Shown here one piece after another: positions 7,364 through 15,911 of a stretch of DNA of 64,000 nt (position 1 is the stretch's first letter; each line of letters starts with the position of its first letter). Made by a program: the position numbers and the translations under genes. Source of the stretch: an uncultured Bacteroides sp. (lineage in GTDB: Bacteria > Bacteroidota > Bacteroidia > Bacteroidales > Bacteroidaceae); NCBI GenBank assembly GCA_945965395.1, contig CAMFND010000160.1, positions 1 through 64,000 of the forward strand. The letters run 5' to 3'. The notes under the pieces are model-generated. The model was not told where the DNA came from and did no database searches. It saw only the letters and a list, made by a program, of their open reading frames with translations.

Positions 7364-9205
7364 TCAGTCTTTATAATCTCCGTTTGCCTTAATCAGCTCA
7401 ATCAGTTTTTCTACAGCCTGTTCTTCCGGAATGTTCTTTTCAATGCATTCCTTCTTTTTGTACAGACTGATTTTACCTCTTCCGGCACCTACATAGCCAT
7501 AGTCGGCATCGGCCATTTCACCCGGGCCGTTGACGATACAACCCATGATACCGATTTTCAGTCCCTTGAGGTGAGCCGTAGCAGCCTTGATGCGGGCAAT
7601 GGTCGATTCCAGGTCGTACAATGTACGTCCGCAGCCCGGACAAGAGATGTATTCGGTCTTGGAAGTACGGATACGTCCTGCCTGCAGGATACCGAAGGCG
7701 GTTTCGTCCACTTTCAGGTTACTGATTTGGTTGCCGTGGTTATAGAGCAGGATACCGTCGCACAGACCGTCGATAATCAGGGCACCCATGTCGGCAGCCG
7801 ACTTGATTTGCAAATCCTCTGTTTCGGTTTCCTGATAAAGCTGGAAGAATACCAACGGGTTTTTCAGTCCCTGGTTCATCAGCTGATGTGCCAATGCACG
7901 GAACTCGCCTAAGCGGTTGTAGTGGTTGCTTTGAGCCACGATGACCACTTCCGGATGCAGACGCAGGCAAGCCATTACCTCTTCATTCAGTCCTAAATAA
8001 GAAGTAAAGAGGAACTTCATTTTTGCCGGATGGTGATGCAGCTCAATCAACTGCTGGTAGTTGAAAGCCGGATAGGTGTGCTCGCTGCCGTCCCAGGCAC
8101 AGGCATCCACGATGTAACCGATGTCTGCTCTGCGGTTTTCGGGCAAGCGTTGGCCGCAGTACAGGTAGTCGGGCTTGAACTGTTCGCTTACTTCCAGGTC
8201 GTTGTTCAGACGGGCTGAGATGACTACCGGAAGCTGGTCGCCTCCGATGTTACCTACGGCTACGGTTTCTCTTCGGCTGGGGTGCGTGTAGTTGAATTCC
8301 GGAGCTTCGGTAGCTGGAATATAGGGATGTCCTTCGCGTTTCAATACATAATCTACCAGTTTGCGGGCTACGGGAATTTCGGCTTCGGGCGCTTCACTCA
8401 GCGATACGCGGATGGTGTCACCCAGTCCGTCGCACAGCAGGGCACCGATACCCAAGGCTGATTTGATACGGCCGTCTTCTCCGTCGCCGGCTTCTGTCAC
8501 TCCCAAGTGGAGCGGGAAGGCCATGTTTTCTTTTTCCATCTGTTCTACCAGCAGGCGGACGGTGCGTACCATGATGACCGTATTGGAAGCCTTGATAGAG
8601 ATGACCACGTTCATGAAATTCTGTTCCACACAAATGCGCAGGAATTCCATGCACGATTCTACCATGCCCTCCGGGGTATCTCCGTAACGCGACATGATGC
8701 GGTCGGACAGCGAACCGTGGTTCACTCCAATGCGGATGGCCGTGTGGTTTTCCTTACAGATGTTCAGGAAGGGGATGAAACGGTCGCGTATCTTCTGGAT
8801 TTCTTTTGCATACTCTTCATCCGTATACTCCAGTTGCTTGAAGGTACGGGCAGCATCTACATAGTTACCCGGGTTGATACGTACCTTCTCAGCGTACAAG
8901 GCCGCTACCTCGGCTACTTTCGGATTGAAATGTACATCGGCCACTAATGGGGTCTGGTATCCCTGGGCACGCAGAGATGCATTGATATGCTGCAGGTTCT
9001 CTGCTTCACGTACTCCTTGAGTGGTGAGACGTACGTATTCTCCTCCCGCCTCAATGATACGCTTGGCCTGTTCCACACAAGCTTCAGTGTCCATGGTGAC
9101 GGTATTCGTCATACTCTGTATACGGATAGGATAAGCGCCACCCATAGGAGTGGCGCCTACATATACCTCGTTCGCCTGTCGGCGAGAATAGTTGAAGTAA
9201 TTCAT
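7364..9205 (-). CDS. ispG: 4-hydroxy-3-methylbut-2-enyl diphosphate synthase (IspG)
   Basis: This 4Fe-4S enzyme of the MEP isoprenoid pathway converts ME-cPP to HMBPP in the cytosol. The N-terminal TIM barrel begins with GGAYPIRIQSMTNT and has RLTTQGVREAE and VADVHFNPKVAE. The C-terminal domain carries the cluster cysteines in SCPGCGRTLYD and MGCIVNGPGEM. At 613 residues it is much longer than the roughly 370-residue E. coli enzyme because of a central insertion, which is the usual three-domain form in Bacteroidetes, chlamydiae and plants. It follows purE with only 4 bases between them, so it is the last gene of the rpoN-gcvH-purE run, and it ends at the hairpin at 7298-7346. Confidence 0.95.
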   Translation of the reverse strand: MNYFNYSRRQANEVYVGATPMGGAYPIRIQSMTNTVTMDTEACVEQAKRIIEAGGEYVRLTTQGVREAENLQHINASLRAQGYQTPLVADVHFNPKVAEVAALYAEKVRINPGNYVDAARTFKQLEYTDEEYAKEIQKIRDRFIPFLNICKENHTAIRIGVNHGSLSDRIMSRYGDTPEGMVESCMEFLRICVEQNFMNVVISIKASNTVIMVRTVRLLVEQMEKENMAFPLHLGVTEAGDGEDGRIKSALGIGALLCDGLGDTIRVSLSEAPEAEIPVARKLVDYVLKREGHPYIPATEAPEFNYTHPSRRETVAVGNIGGDQLPVVISARLNNDLEVSEQFKPDYLYCGQRLPENRRADIGYIVDACAWDGSEHTYPAFNYQQLIELHHHPAKMKFLFTSYLGLNEEVMACLRLHPEVVIVAQSNHYNRLGEFRALAHQLMNQGLKNPLVFFQLYQETETEDLQIKSAADMGALIIDGLCDGILLYNHGNQISNLKVDETAFGILQAGRIRTSKTEYISCPGCGRTLYDLESTIARIKAATAHLKGLKIGIMGCIVNGPGEMADADYGYVGAGRGKISLYKKKECIEKNIPEEQAVEKLIELIKANGDYKD

Positions 9206-9209
9206 TCAG

Positions 9210-9719
9210 TTAGTTTGTCTTATAAGCGTATTTGACTTCTTTCAGCTCTTCGTTGGCTTTTACGATTTTGTTTTTCAAACCTTCCTTGTAAGCTGCAAAC
9301 TTTTGAGCCAGTTCTGCATCGCTCAGGGCCAGCATCTGTACGGCCAGGATAGCGGCATTCATGGCACCGTTGATGGCTACTGTAGCCACAGGTATTCCGG
9401 GAGGCATCTGGATGATAGAGTAGAGTGCGTCTACACCGTCGAGTACAGAACCTTTTACAGGCACTCCGATAACCGGAAGGGTGGTGTTGGCTGCAATTAC
9501 TCCCGGCAGTGCAGCAGCCATTCCGGCAGCCGCGATGATTACCTTGATGCCACGTCCGGCAGCTTCTTTCGCAAACTTCTCTACTTCAGCAGGAGTGCGG
9601 TGAGCCGACAGGGCATTCATTTCAAACGGGACTTGCATTTCATCGAGCAGCTTTGCGGCCTTTTCCATTACCGGAAGGTCAGAAGTACTGCCCATAATGA
9701 TACTTACAATTGGTTTCAT
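9210..9719 (-). CDS. purE: N5-carboxyaminoimidazole ribonucleotide mutase (PurE)
   Basis: This 169-residue class I PurE is of normal length. It catalyses N5-CAIR to CAIR in de novo purine synthesis. The N-terminus reads VSIIMGSTSDLPVM, the nucleotide-binding SxSDxxxM motif, followed by LSAHRTP and IIAAAGMAAALPGV, all PurE signatures. It lies 18 bases after gcvH and 4 bases before ispG on the same strand. Several pathways are mixed in this run, so the operon probably reflects growth-linked expression and not a shared pathway. Confidence 0.95.
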   Translation of the reverse strand: MKPIVSIIMGSTSDLPVMEKAAKLLDEMQVPFEMNALSAHRTPAEVEKFAKEAAGRGIKVIIAAAGMAAALPGVIAANTTLPVIGVPVKGSVLDGVDALYSIIQMPPGIPVATVAINGAMNAAILAVQMLALSDAELAQKFAAYKEGLKNKIVKANEELKEVKYAYKTN

Positions 9720-9737
9720 TCGTTGTTTTTATTTTAG

Positions 9738-10118
9738 TTATTCGTTAATAATCTCTTTGTAGCCTGCAGCGTCCAGCAGATCGTCCAGTTCGCTGGCATC
9801 CGTAGGTTTCAGCTTGATAATCCAGCCTTCGCCGTAAGGATCCTGGTTTACCAGTTCCGGATGTTCTTCCAGTTGCGGGTTGACTTCCAGAATCTCGCCT
9901 CCGATGGGGAGGAACAGGTCTGAAACTGTTTTCACTACCTCGATGGTACCGAATACTTCGCCTTTATCCAGCGTTTCGCCTTCTGTGGTTACGTCGATGA
10001 AAACGATGTCGCCCAGTTGTTGCTGTGCATAGTCTGTGATACCTACATAGGCAGTGTCGCCTTCCAAACGAATCCATTCGTGTTCGTTGGTGTACTTGAT
10101 GTTAGTCGGGAATTCCAT
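9738..10118 (-). CDS. gcvH: Glycine cleavage system H protein
   Basis: This 126-residue lipoyl carrier shuttles the aminomethyl group between the P, T and L proteins of glycine cleavage. [20 protein letters not shown] is the family N-terminus. The lipoylated lysine is Lys63 in EVVKTVSD, and the C-terminal [11 protein letters not shown] is typical. Length is normal. No other glycine-cleavage gene is in the window. It lies 34 bases downstream of the PAP2-like membrane gene and 18 bases upstream of purE on the minus strand. Confidence 0.95.
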   Translation of the reverse strand: MEFPTNIKYTNEHEWIRLEGDTAYVGITDYAQQQLGDIVFIDVTTEGETLDKGEVFGTIEVVKTVSDLFLPIGGEILEVNPQLEEHPELVNQDPYGEGWIIKLKPTDASELDDLLDAAGYKEIINE

Positions 10119-10152
10119 ATTGAATAAATTTAAAGTTTAAGATAATCAGTTT

Positions 10153-10833
10153 TCAAATAAACAAAATTCCCGTGATACCACAAAATAAACCGACGAAAAA
10201 CCCGCCTGTCACTTCATTTAAAGTATGTTGCTTGACGATGATACGGGCTGAACCTAACATGCCGGCAAGCAGGATGAAGAAGCAGAGCCATTCCACCGGA
10301 TTGAACTGAAAGATGAAGCTGTAGGACAGCAGTCCGCCCACCATCATGCCGCTGCTGGCCATGTGGGTGCTGATTTTCCAGCGTGTATTGATGGCTGTGC
10401 AGATGACCATGCAAATCAGGGTGGCTACGATGATGCCGCTCATATAGCGTGGCAGGTGTATGCGATACATCGTCAGCAGGCAGGCCATGTAGCTCAATAT
10501 GGTCATTCCGTAAGGAATAAAACGCTTTTCGCGGTGTCCCAGTTCGTGGAGTGTCCAGCCGTTGATTTTCTGAAACAGATAGATGCCCAGCATCGGTAGC
10601 AGGATGGTGAAGCAATACACCAGCCCTAAAACCGTCAGTTTGTACTGCAGGGGCATGATGTTCAGATAAGTAAAGAAAAAAAGCAGGCAGAACGCCACAA
10701 ACGGTACCATGAACGGCGTAAAGATGAGCGATACGATGCGGGCAGTCATAAACAGGGCATCGCGGGGTTCCCCAGCATGGCGGGGAGCGGGTTCATGATA
10801 AGTCAGTTCATCGGGGATACTGGTTTCTTCCAT
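10153..10833 (-). CDS. PAP2-like integral membrane protein
   Basis: This 226-residue protein has about six transmembrane segments after a polar N-terminus. The C-terminal half resembles the PAP2/phosphatidic acid phosphatase core. KISTHMASSG (153-162) stands where PSGH would be, and SARIIVKQHTLNEV (195-208) resembles SRxxxxxHxxxD, with Glu207 in place of the final Asp. REKRFIP near residue 101 could be the degenerate first motif. Such proteins dephosphorylate lipid phosphates at the membrane, but with altered motifs the activity is uncertain. It sits 9 bases after rpoN and 34 bases before gcvH, in the same transcription unit. Confidence 0.65.
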   Translation of the reverse strand: MEETSIPDELTYHEPAPRHAGEPRDALFMTARIVSLIFTPFMVPFVAFCLLFFFTYLNIMPLQYKLTVLGLVYCFTILLPMLGIYLFQKINGWTLHELGHREKRFIPYGMTILSYMACLLTMYRIHLPRYMSGIIVATLICMVICTAINTRWKISTHMASSGMMVGGLLSYSFIFQFNPVEWLCFFILLAGMLGSARIIVKQHTLNEVTGGFFVGLFCGITGILFI

Positions 10834-10842
10834 ATCAATATG

Positions 10843-12324
10843 TTATCTTCTTAATCTTGCTACGGGGATATTCAACTGCTGGCGGTACTTGGCCACAGTG
10901 CGGCGGGCAATGGGGTATCCTTTTTCCTTCAGCATATCGGCCAGCTCATCGTCAGTGTAAGGCTTTTCCTTGTTCTCGCTGGCCACGCATTCTTTCAGGA
11001 TACGCTTGATTTCACGGACGGACAGTTCTTCACCGTTTTCGGTCGTGTAGCCGTCGCTGAAGAAGAATTTCAACGGATAAATGCCGTAGTTGGTCTGTAC
11101 ATATTTGCTGTTGCTCACACGGGAAATAGTGGAGATGTCCAGTTTTGTACGTTCAGCCACATCTTTCAGAATCATCGGACGAAGCAGAGATTCGTCCCCT
11201 TCTTCGAAGAACGGGCGTTGCAAGTCGATGATGGCCTGCATGGTGCTGAGCAGCGTCTGCTGACGTTGTTTCACGGCATTGATGAATCCTTGTGCCGCAT
11301 CTACCTTCTGCTTGAGGAACATCAGGGCATCTTTTGATTCTTTGCTCTGGTTCTGCTTGTTGCGGGTGTGTTCGTCCAGCAGCTCGGTAAATTCCCGGCT
11401 CAGCCGCAGTTCCGGCACGTTCCGGTTGTTGAGGCTGAGGTTAATCGTGCCGTCGTCTTCCGTCTCTACCAGAAAATCAGGGATAATCTGTTGCAGGTTT
11501 TTCCCGATGGCTTCTCCCATGGAACTTCCCGGACGCGGATTCAGCTTGGTCAGTTCGGCCGCAGCCGCATTATATTGTTCTTCTGTAATATTCAGTTTCT
11601 GAATAATCTTGTCTTTATTTTTGCGGGTGAAGTCCTCACAGCACTTTCCGATGATGTCCAGCTCAATCTGCTTGAGCGGAGAGTCTTCTTTCCGGCGAAT
11701 CTGGATGAGCAGGCACTCTTGCAGACTTCTGGCACCGATACCGGCAGGGTCAAAGTCCTGAATCACTGAAAGCACATGCTCCAGTTCTTCTGCGGAAGTG
11801 TAGACCCCCTGGTAAATAGCCAGTTCATCAAGAATCGTTTCTGTGGATTTACGTAGCAGTCCGTCGTCATCGAGAGAGCCGATAAGGTATTCACCTAATT
11901 GCTTCTGTTCCGGAGTAAGGTGTTGCATGTCGAGCTGTTCTTTCAGCGTTTCGTAGAAAGATACGTTGTCTGAAAAAGGAATGTCTTCCGCCCGGTCTTC
12001 TTTGGAGCGGTTGTTCTCCTGCAATTTGTAATCCGGAATGTCGTCTTCGGTGCGGTAATCACCCAGTTCGATGTCCTCACCTGAATCGGTATTAGGTTCT
12101 CCGTCTTGGTCAGTTGTATTGTACTCATCGTTGAGGTCATCGGAAGTGTCGGAAGTTTCTTTTCCTTCTTCGAGTGCCGGATTATCCAGTAATTCAGCGT
12201 GAATTCGTTCTTCCAACTCCAGAGTCGGAAGTTCCAGCAACTTAACAGCCAGTATCTGTTGAGGAGACAGGGTCTGTACTTGTTGTTGCGCCTGTGTCTG
12301 TACCTGACGTGAACCTTGTACCAT
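10843..12324 (-). CDS. rpoN: RNA polymerase sigma-54 factor (RpoN)
   Basis: This 493-residue alternative sigma factor recognises -24/-12 promoters and needs AAA+ activators. Region I at the N-terminus is Gln/Leu-rich (QAQQQVQTLSPQQILAVKLL). Region II is very acidic (about residues 55-125). The core-binding domain follows, and the RpoN box RRTVAKYRQQL stands near the C-terminus. Length is normal for Bacteroidetes. It appears to lead the run with the PAP2-like gene, gcvH, purE and ispG. A -33/-7 promoter lies at 12354-12382 on the same strand. No sigma-54 activator gene is present in the window. Confidence 0.95.
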   Translation of the reverse strand: MVQGSRQVQTQAQQQVQTLSPQQILAVKLLELPTLELEERIHAELLDNPALEEGKETSDTSDDLNDEYNTTDQDGEPNTDSGEDIELGDYRTEDDIPDYKLQENNRSKEDRAEDIPFSDNVSFYETLKEQLDMQHLTPEQKQLGEYLIGSLDDDGLLRKSTETILDELAIYQGVYTSAEELEHVLSVIQDFDPAGIGARSLQECLLIQIRRKEDSPLKQIELDIIGKCCEDFTRKNKDKIIQKLNITEEQYNAAAAELTKLNPRPGSSMGEAIGKNLQQIIPDFLVETEDDGTINLSLNNRNVPELRLSREFTELLDEHTRNKQNQSKESKDALMFLKQKVDAAQGFINAVKQRQQTLLSTMQAIIDLQRPFFEEGDESLLRPMILKDVAERTKLDISTISRVSNSKYVQTNYGIYPLKFFFSDGYTTENGEELSVREIKRILKECVASENKEKPYTDDELADMLKEKGYPIARRTVAKYRQQLNIPVARLRR

Positions 12325-12353
12325 TTTTATTGTTGTCTTGAGTTAACAGCGTG

Positions 12354-12382
12354 CAAAAATAATAATTAAAATGAACTTCAAA
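12354..12382 (-). promoter_or_regulatory. Promoter for rpoN (TTTG - N17 - TATTTTTG)
   Basis: On the minus strand TTTG (12379-12382 on the plus strand, CAAA) is followed after 17 bases by TATTTTTG (12354-12361). This fits the Bacteroidetes -33 TTTG and -7 TAnnTTTG pattern. It lies 30 bases before the rpoN start codon. Confidence 0.6.
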
Positions 12383-12399
12383 GAAAAAGGCAAAATTTT

Positions 12400-14064
12400 T
12401 TAATATTGGAAACTGCTGCCTCCTAAGAACTCTCGTAGCAGGGAAGTAGGGGGCAATTCCTTATCTTGTACGGAGACAAAATAGTTCAGGAAGCGGAGCA
12501 GACGGTGGGCTTCGGAGTATTCCGGACAACGGTTGGGCACCTTGCGCAAAACGGGTTCCACGTAATCCTTTAATACTGCCAGTTCGAACAGCAGGGCCGA
12601 GTTGAACATGGCATCGGCATTTTCCTGATAGGGGAAAATCCATTTTTCTTCTCCGGCGCGGACACTTGGCCAGCGTGCGATGGTTTCCTCGGCCGAGTAG
12701 TTGCGGTACTTGTAATCGCGGATGATGCGTCGCAACAGACGATTGTCGGTTGTCGGGATGTAGTTGTGGTTGTCCAGTAGGATGGTGGTCAGTGCTGATA
12801 CATACACCTTGTATTTGTTTTCGTTGGGAATGTGCGGAGTCAGTGCCGGATTCAGTGCATGAATACCTTCAATAATCAGTATCATGTGCTCATCTATTCG
12901 GAGTTTCTTACCGCTCATTTCTCTTTTTCCGGTGGTAAAGTTATAGCGTGGCAGTTCCACCTCTCCTCCGTTGAGCAAGGTAGTCAACTGTTTTTCGAAG
13001 AAGGGGAGGTCTACGGCATATAAGGACTCGAAGTCGTGTTTGCCGTTCTCGTCCAGTGGAGTATCATTCCGGTTGACAAAATAGTCATCCAGTGAAATGG
13101 GGTAGGGCTTCAGGCCGTTGGTCATGAGCTGGATACTCAGTCGCTTGCTGAAAGTGGTTTTTCCGGAAGAGGACGGACCTGATATAAGTACGAGTTTTAC
13201 CCGTTTCCCGTCTTGGTTGCGGTGGGTAATTTCATCGGCTATCTGGGCAATTTTCTTTTCCTGCAAGGCTTCCGATACGTTAATCAGGTCGGTAGCATGT
13301 CCGTGGTTGCAGGCCACATTCAAATCGCCCACCGTACTGATGCCCAGAATCTGGTTCCAGCGGTGATATTCCTGAAATACTTCCAGCATTTTTTCCTGCT
13401 TCACCACCTCTTCCAGTTTAGTCGGGTTTTCACGGCTGGGGATACGCAGCAACAGTCCGTCGTAGTATTTCACAATGTCGAACAGGCGGATGTATCCTGT
13501 ACTGGGTACCAGGCTGCTATAGTAGCAGTCCACCGTGTCGCCCAATTGATAGTAGTAAGAATAAAGCTGGCCGTAAGTGTCCAACAGTCGTGCCTTATCC
13601 ATCATTCCCCGTTTTTCGAACAGGCGAACCACTTCTTCCGTGTGACTTTCAGTGCGTGTGTAGGGAATATCGGCCGCGATGATTTCCTGCATTTTCTGTT
13701 TGATGCGCTGCACGTCATCCAGTCCTATGGTACGGTCAATATGCAGTTTGCAGAAATATCCCTTTGAGATGGGATGTTCCAGCGAAATACTGCCTTGCGG
13801 ATAGAGTTCTTCTACCGCTTTGACCAGTATGAAAAAGAGTGAACGGACATAAGTTCGCATACCGGAAGAACTGGTAATGTCAAGAAATTCAATATCTTTA
13901 TTGTAGTATACCCGGAAGTCGAGGCTCTCGACTTTATTGTTGACTTTGGCACTGACCGGACCGTAGGGCATGGACAGATTAAAACCGTTATAAATATCCA
14001 AAAGTGAGCTTCCCTCTGGGAATTCTCTTGTCGAATTATTATTTTTGCAATATATTTGTAGCAT
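12400..14064 (-). CDS. TGS-domain uridine kinase-like protein
   Basis: This 554-residue protein looks like a threonyl-tRNA synthetase N-terminus fused to a nucleoside kinase. Residues 1-65 are a TGS-like beta-grasp (REFPEGSSLLDIYNGF). Residues 80-190 resemble the synthetase second additional domain (ISKGYFCKLHID, VRLFEKRGMMDKARLL). A P-loop ISGPSSSGKTTFSKRL at about 295 starts a phosphoribulokinase/uridine kinase domain with SLDDYFVNR and IIEGIHALNP. No catalytic aminoacylation core is present. This fusion is widespread in Firmicutes and Bacteroidetes, and its physiological substrate is not settled by sequence. It is transcribed divergently from the Na/Pi cotransporter. Confidence 0.8.
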   Translation of the reverse strand: MLQIYCKNNNSTREFPEGSSLLDIYNGFNLSMPYGPVSAKVNNKVESLDFRVYYNKDIEFLDITSSSGMRTYVRSLFFILVKAVEELYPQGSISLEHPISKGYFCKLHIDRTIGLDDVQRIKQKMQEIIAADIPYTRTESHTEEVVRLFEKRGMMDKARLLDTYGQLYSYYYQLGDTVDCYYSSLVPSTGYIRLFDIVKYYDGLLLRIPSRENPTKLEEVVKQEKMLEVFQEYHRWNQILGISTVGDLNVACNHGHATDLINVSEALQEKKIAQIADEITHRNQDGKRVKLVLISGPSSSGKTTFSKRLSIQLMTNGLKPYPISLDDYFVNRNDTPLDENGKHDFESLYAVDLPFFEKQLTTLLNGGEVELPRYNFTTGKREMSGKKLRIDEHMILIIEGIHALNPALTPHIPNENKYKVYVSALTTILLDNHNYIPTTDNRLLRRIIRDYKYRNYSAEETIARWPSVRAGEEKWIFPYQENADAMFNSALLFELAVLKDYVEPVLRKVPNRCPEYSEAHRLLRFLNYFVSVQDKELPPTSLLREFLGGSSFQY

Positions 14065-14082
14065 AAATGTAATATGTGTTAC

Positions 14083-14090
14083 TAACTTTG
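14083..14090 (+). promoter_or_regulatory. -7 promoter box (TAACTTTG) for the Na/Pi cotransporter
   Basis: TAACTTTG matches TAnnTTTG on the plus strand in the divergent gap between the kinase and cotransporter genes. A TTTG at 14055-14058 is the closest -33 candidate, with a slightly long spacer of 24 bases. The leader to ATG 14155 would be about 58 bases. Confidence 0.5.
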
Positions 14091-14154
14091 TGAATAGGCA
14101 GTTAATTTACTCATTAAACAATTAAAAGCCTCTTTCCAACTTAACTAATTACAA

Positions 14155-15849
14155 ATGGAATATTCTTTTTATGATTTTTTAGCGCTTCTTGGATCACTGG
14201 CGCTATTCCTTTATGGAATGAAAATCATGAGTGAGGGACTTCAGAAGTTTGCGGGCGACCGCCTTCGTAGTATTTTAACCGCAATGACCACAAACCGTGT
14301 GACGGGGGTGCTGACAGGTATGTTGATTACCGCTCTGATTCAGTCCTCTTCTGCTACAACCGTAATGGTGGTCAGCTTTGTAAACGCCGGCTTGCTGACG
14401 CTCTCTCAGTCTATCGGGGTGATTATGGGAGCGAATATCGGAACCACGGTGACGGCCTGGATTATTTCAGCTCTCGGTTTTAAAGTAGATATATCTGCAT
14501 TTTCTCTGCCGCTTCTGGCAATTGGTATTCCACTGCTTTTTTCTCAAAAAAGTACACGCAAATCTGTCGGTGAGTTCATCTTCGGATTCGCTTTTCTGTT
14601 CATGGGATTAAATCTGTTGAAAAGCAATGCCCCCGATTTGAGTCAGAACCCTGATATGCTGGCCTTTGTCCAGAATTATACGGACATGGGCTTTTTCTCT
14701 GTCCTGCTGTTCGTGTTGATTGGTACTGTGCTGACCATGATTGTACAGGCCTCGGCGGCTACCATGGCCATTACGCTGATTATGTGTGCCAACGGATGGA
14801 TTAGTTTTGAACTGGGAGCCGCTTTGGTATTAGGTGAGAATATCGGAACTACGATTACGGCTAACCTGGCTGCGTTGACTGCCAATACGCAGGCACGCCG
14901 TGCAGCCTTAGCGCATCTCATGTTTAATGTTTTCGGTGTGCTTTGGGTACTGATTTTGTTCGAGCCTTTCTTGTCGATGGTAGACTGGATTATTTCCGAC
15001 TTTATGAACGTGAGCGAGGCAGACGGAGTGGCCGTATCTTTCAAACTGTCAGCTTTCCATACTTGCTTCAATGTGTGCAATGTGCTGCTTCTGATATGGT
15101 TCGTACATTTTATCGAGAAAACGGTCTGCAAGATTATTCCTCAGAAGGAGCAGGAAGAAGAATACCGTTTGCAGTTTATTACGGGCGGTATGCTTTCTAC
15201 GGCCGAATTGTCTATCCTTCAGGCACGGAAAGAAATCAATCTGTTTGCAGAACGTATACAGCGTATGTTCCGCATGGTACGTGACCTGTTGCATACGGAG
15301 AATGAAAATGATTTCAACAAGTTGTTCAGCCGGATTGAGAAGTACGAGAATATCAGCGACAACATGGAGGTGGAGATTGCCAACTACCTGACATTGGTAT
15401 CGGAAGGTAGACTAAGTTCTGAAAGTAAGGTACAGATTCGAGGCATGCTTCGTGAAGTCACAGAGATAGAAAGTATTGGTGACAGCTGCTATAATCTGGC
15501 TCGTACTATTAATCGGAAGCGTCGCGGAAATGAGGACTTCACTAGTGCACAATATGAACATATCGCACAAATGTTCCAGTTGACAGACGATGCCCTGACA
15601 CAGATGATTGCCCTGGTGAAAGATGTGCATCAGCAGGTGGATGTCAACAAGTCGTTTAACATTGAAACGGAAATCAACAACTATCGTAATCAGTTGAAGA
15701 ACCAGAATGTGATTGATGTCAACGAAAAGAAATACGATTATCAGATGGGTGTACACTACATGGACATTATCGCCGAATGTGAGAAGTTAGGCGATTATGC
15801 AGTGAATGTGGTAGAGGCTCACCGGGATGTAAAGGAAAAGAAAGCTTGA
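14155..15849 (+). CDS. Na/phosphate cotransporter family protein (NptA/YjbB type)
   Basis: This 564-residue inner-membrane protein couples sodium to phosphate movement. It has two inverted Na/Pi repeats with the characteristic QSSSATTVMVVSFVNAG (about residues 63-79) and QASAATMAITLIM (about 198-210) motifs. A soluble C-terminal half from about residue 350 forms a PhoU-like helical bundle (ERIQRMFRMVRDLL, EYENISDNMEVEI-type heptads). The domain order is the usual one for bacterial NptA/YjbB. It stands alone and ends at a bidirectional hairpin, with no Pho regulon genes beside it. Import or export of phosphate cannot be decided from sequence. Confidence 0.9.
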   Translation: MEYSFYDFLALLGSLALFLYGMKIMSEGLQKFAGDRLRSILTAMTTNRVTGVLTGMLITALIQSSSATTVMVVSFVNAGLLTLSQSIGVIMGANIGTTVTAWIISALGFKVDISAFSLPLLAIGIPLLFSQKSTRKSVGEFIFGFAFLFMGLNLLKSNAPDLSQNPDMLAFVQNYTDMGFFSVLLFVLIGTVLTMIVQASAATMAITLIMCANGWISFELGAALVLGENIGTTITANLAALTANTQARRAALAHLMFNVFGVLWVLILFEPFLSMVDWIISDFMNVSEADGVAVSFKLSAFHTCFNVCNVLLLIWFVHFIEKTVCKIIPQKEQEEEYRLQFITGGMLSTAELSILQARKEINLFAERIQRMFRMVRDLLHTENENDFNKLFSRIEKYENISDNMEVEIANYLTLVSEGRLSSESKVQIRGMLREVTEIESIGDSCYNLARTINRKRRGNEDFTSAQYEHIAQMFQLTDDALTQMIALVKDVHQQVDVNKSFNIETEINNYRNQLKNQNVIDVNEKKYDYQMGVHYMDIIAECEKLGDYAVNVVEAHRDVKEKKA

Positions 15850-15864
15850 AAATAAGAAATAGAT

Positions 15865-15907
15865 AAAAAATAGCGAGGCTTAGACATATGCAGCCCCGCT
15901 ATTTTTT
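15865..15907. terminator. Bidirectional hairpin terminator
   Basis: AAAAAATAGCGAGGCT (15865-15880) pairs with AGCCCCGCTATTTTTT (15892-15907) with one mismatch and an 11-base loop, with A and T runs on the flanks. It separates the convergent cotransporter and sulfatase genes. Confidence 0.85.
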
Positions 15908-15911
15908 TGTA

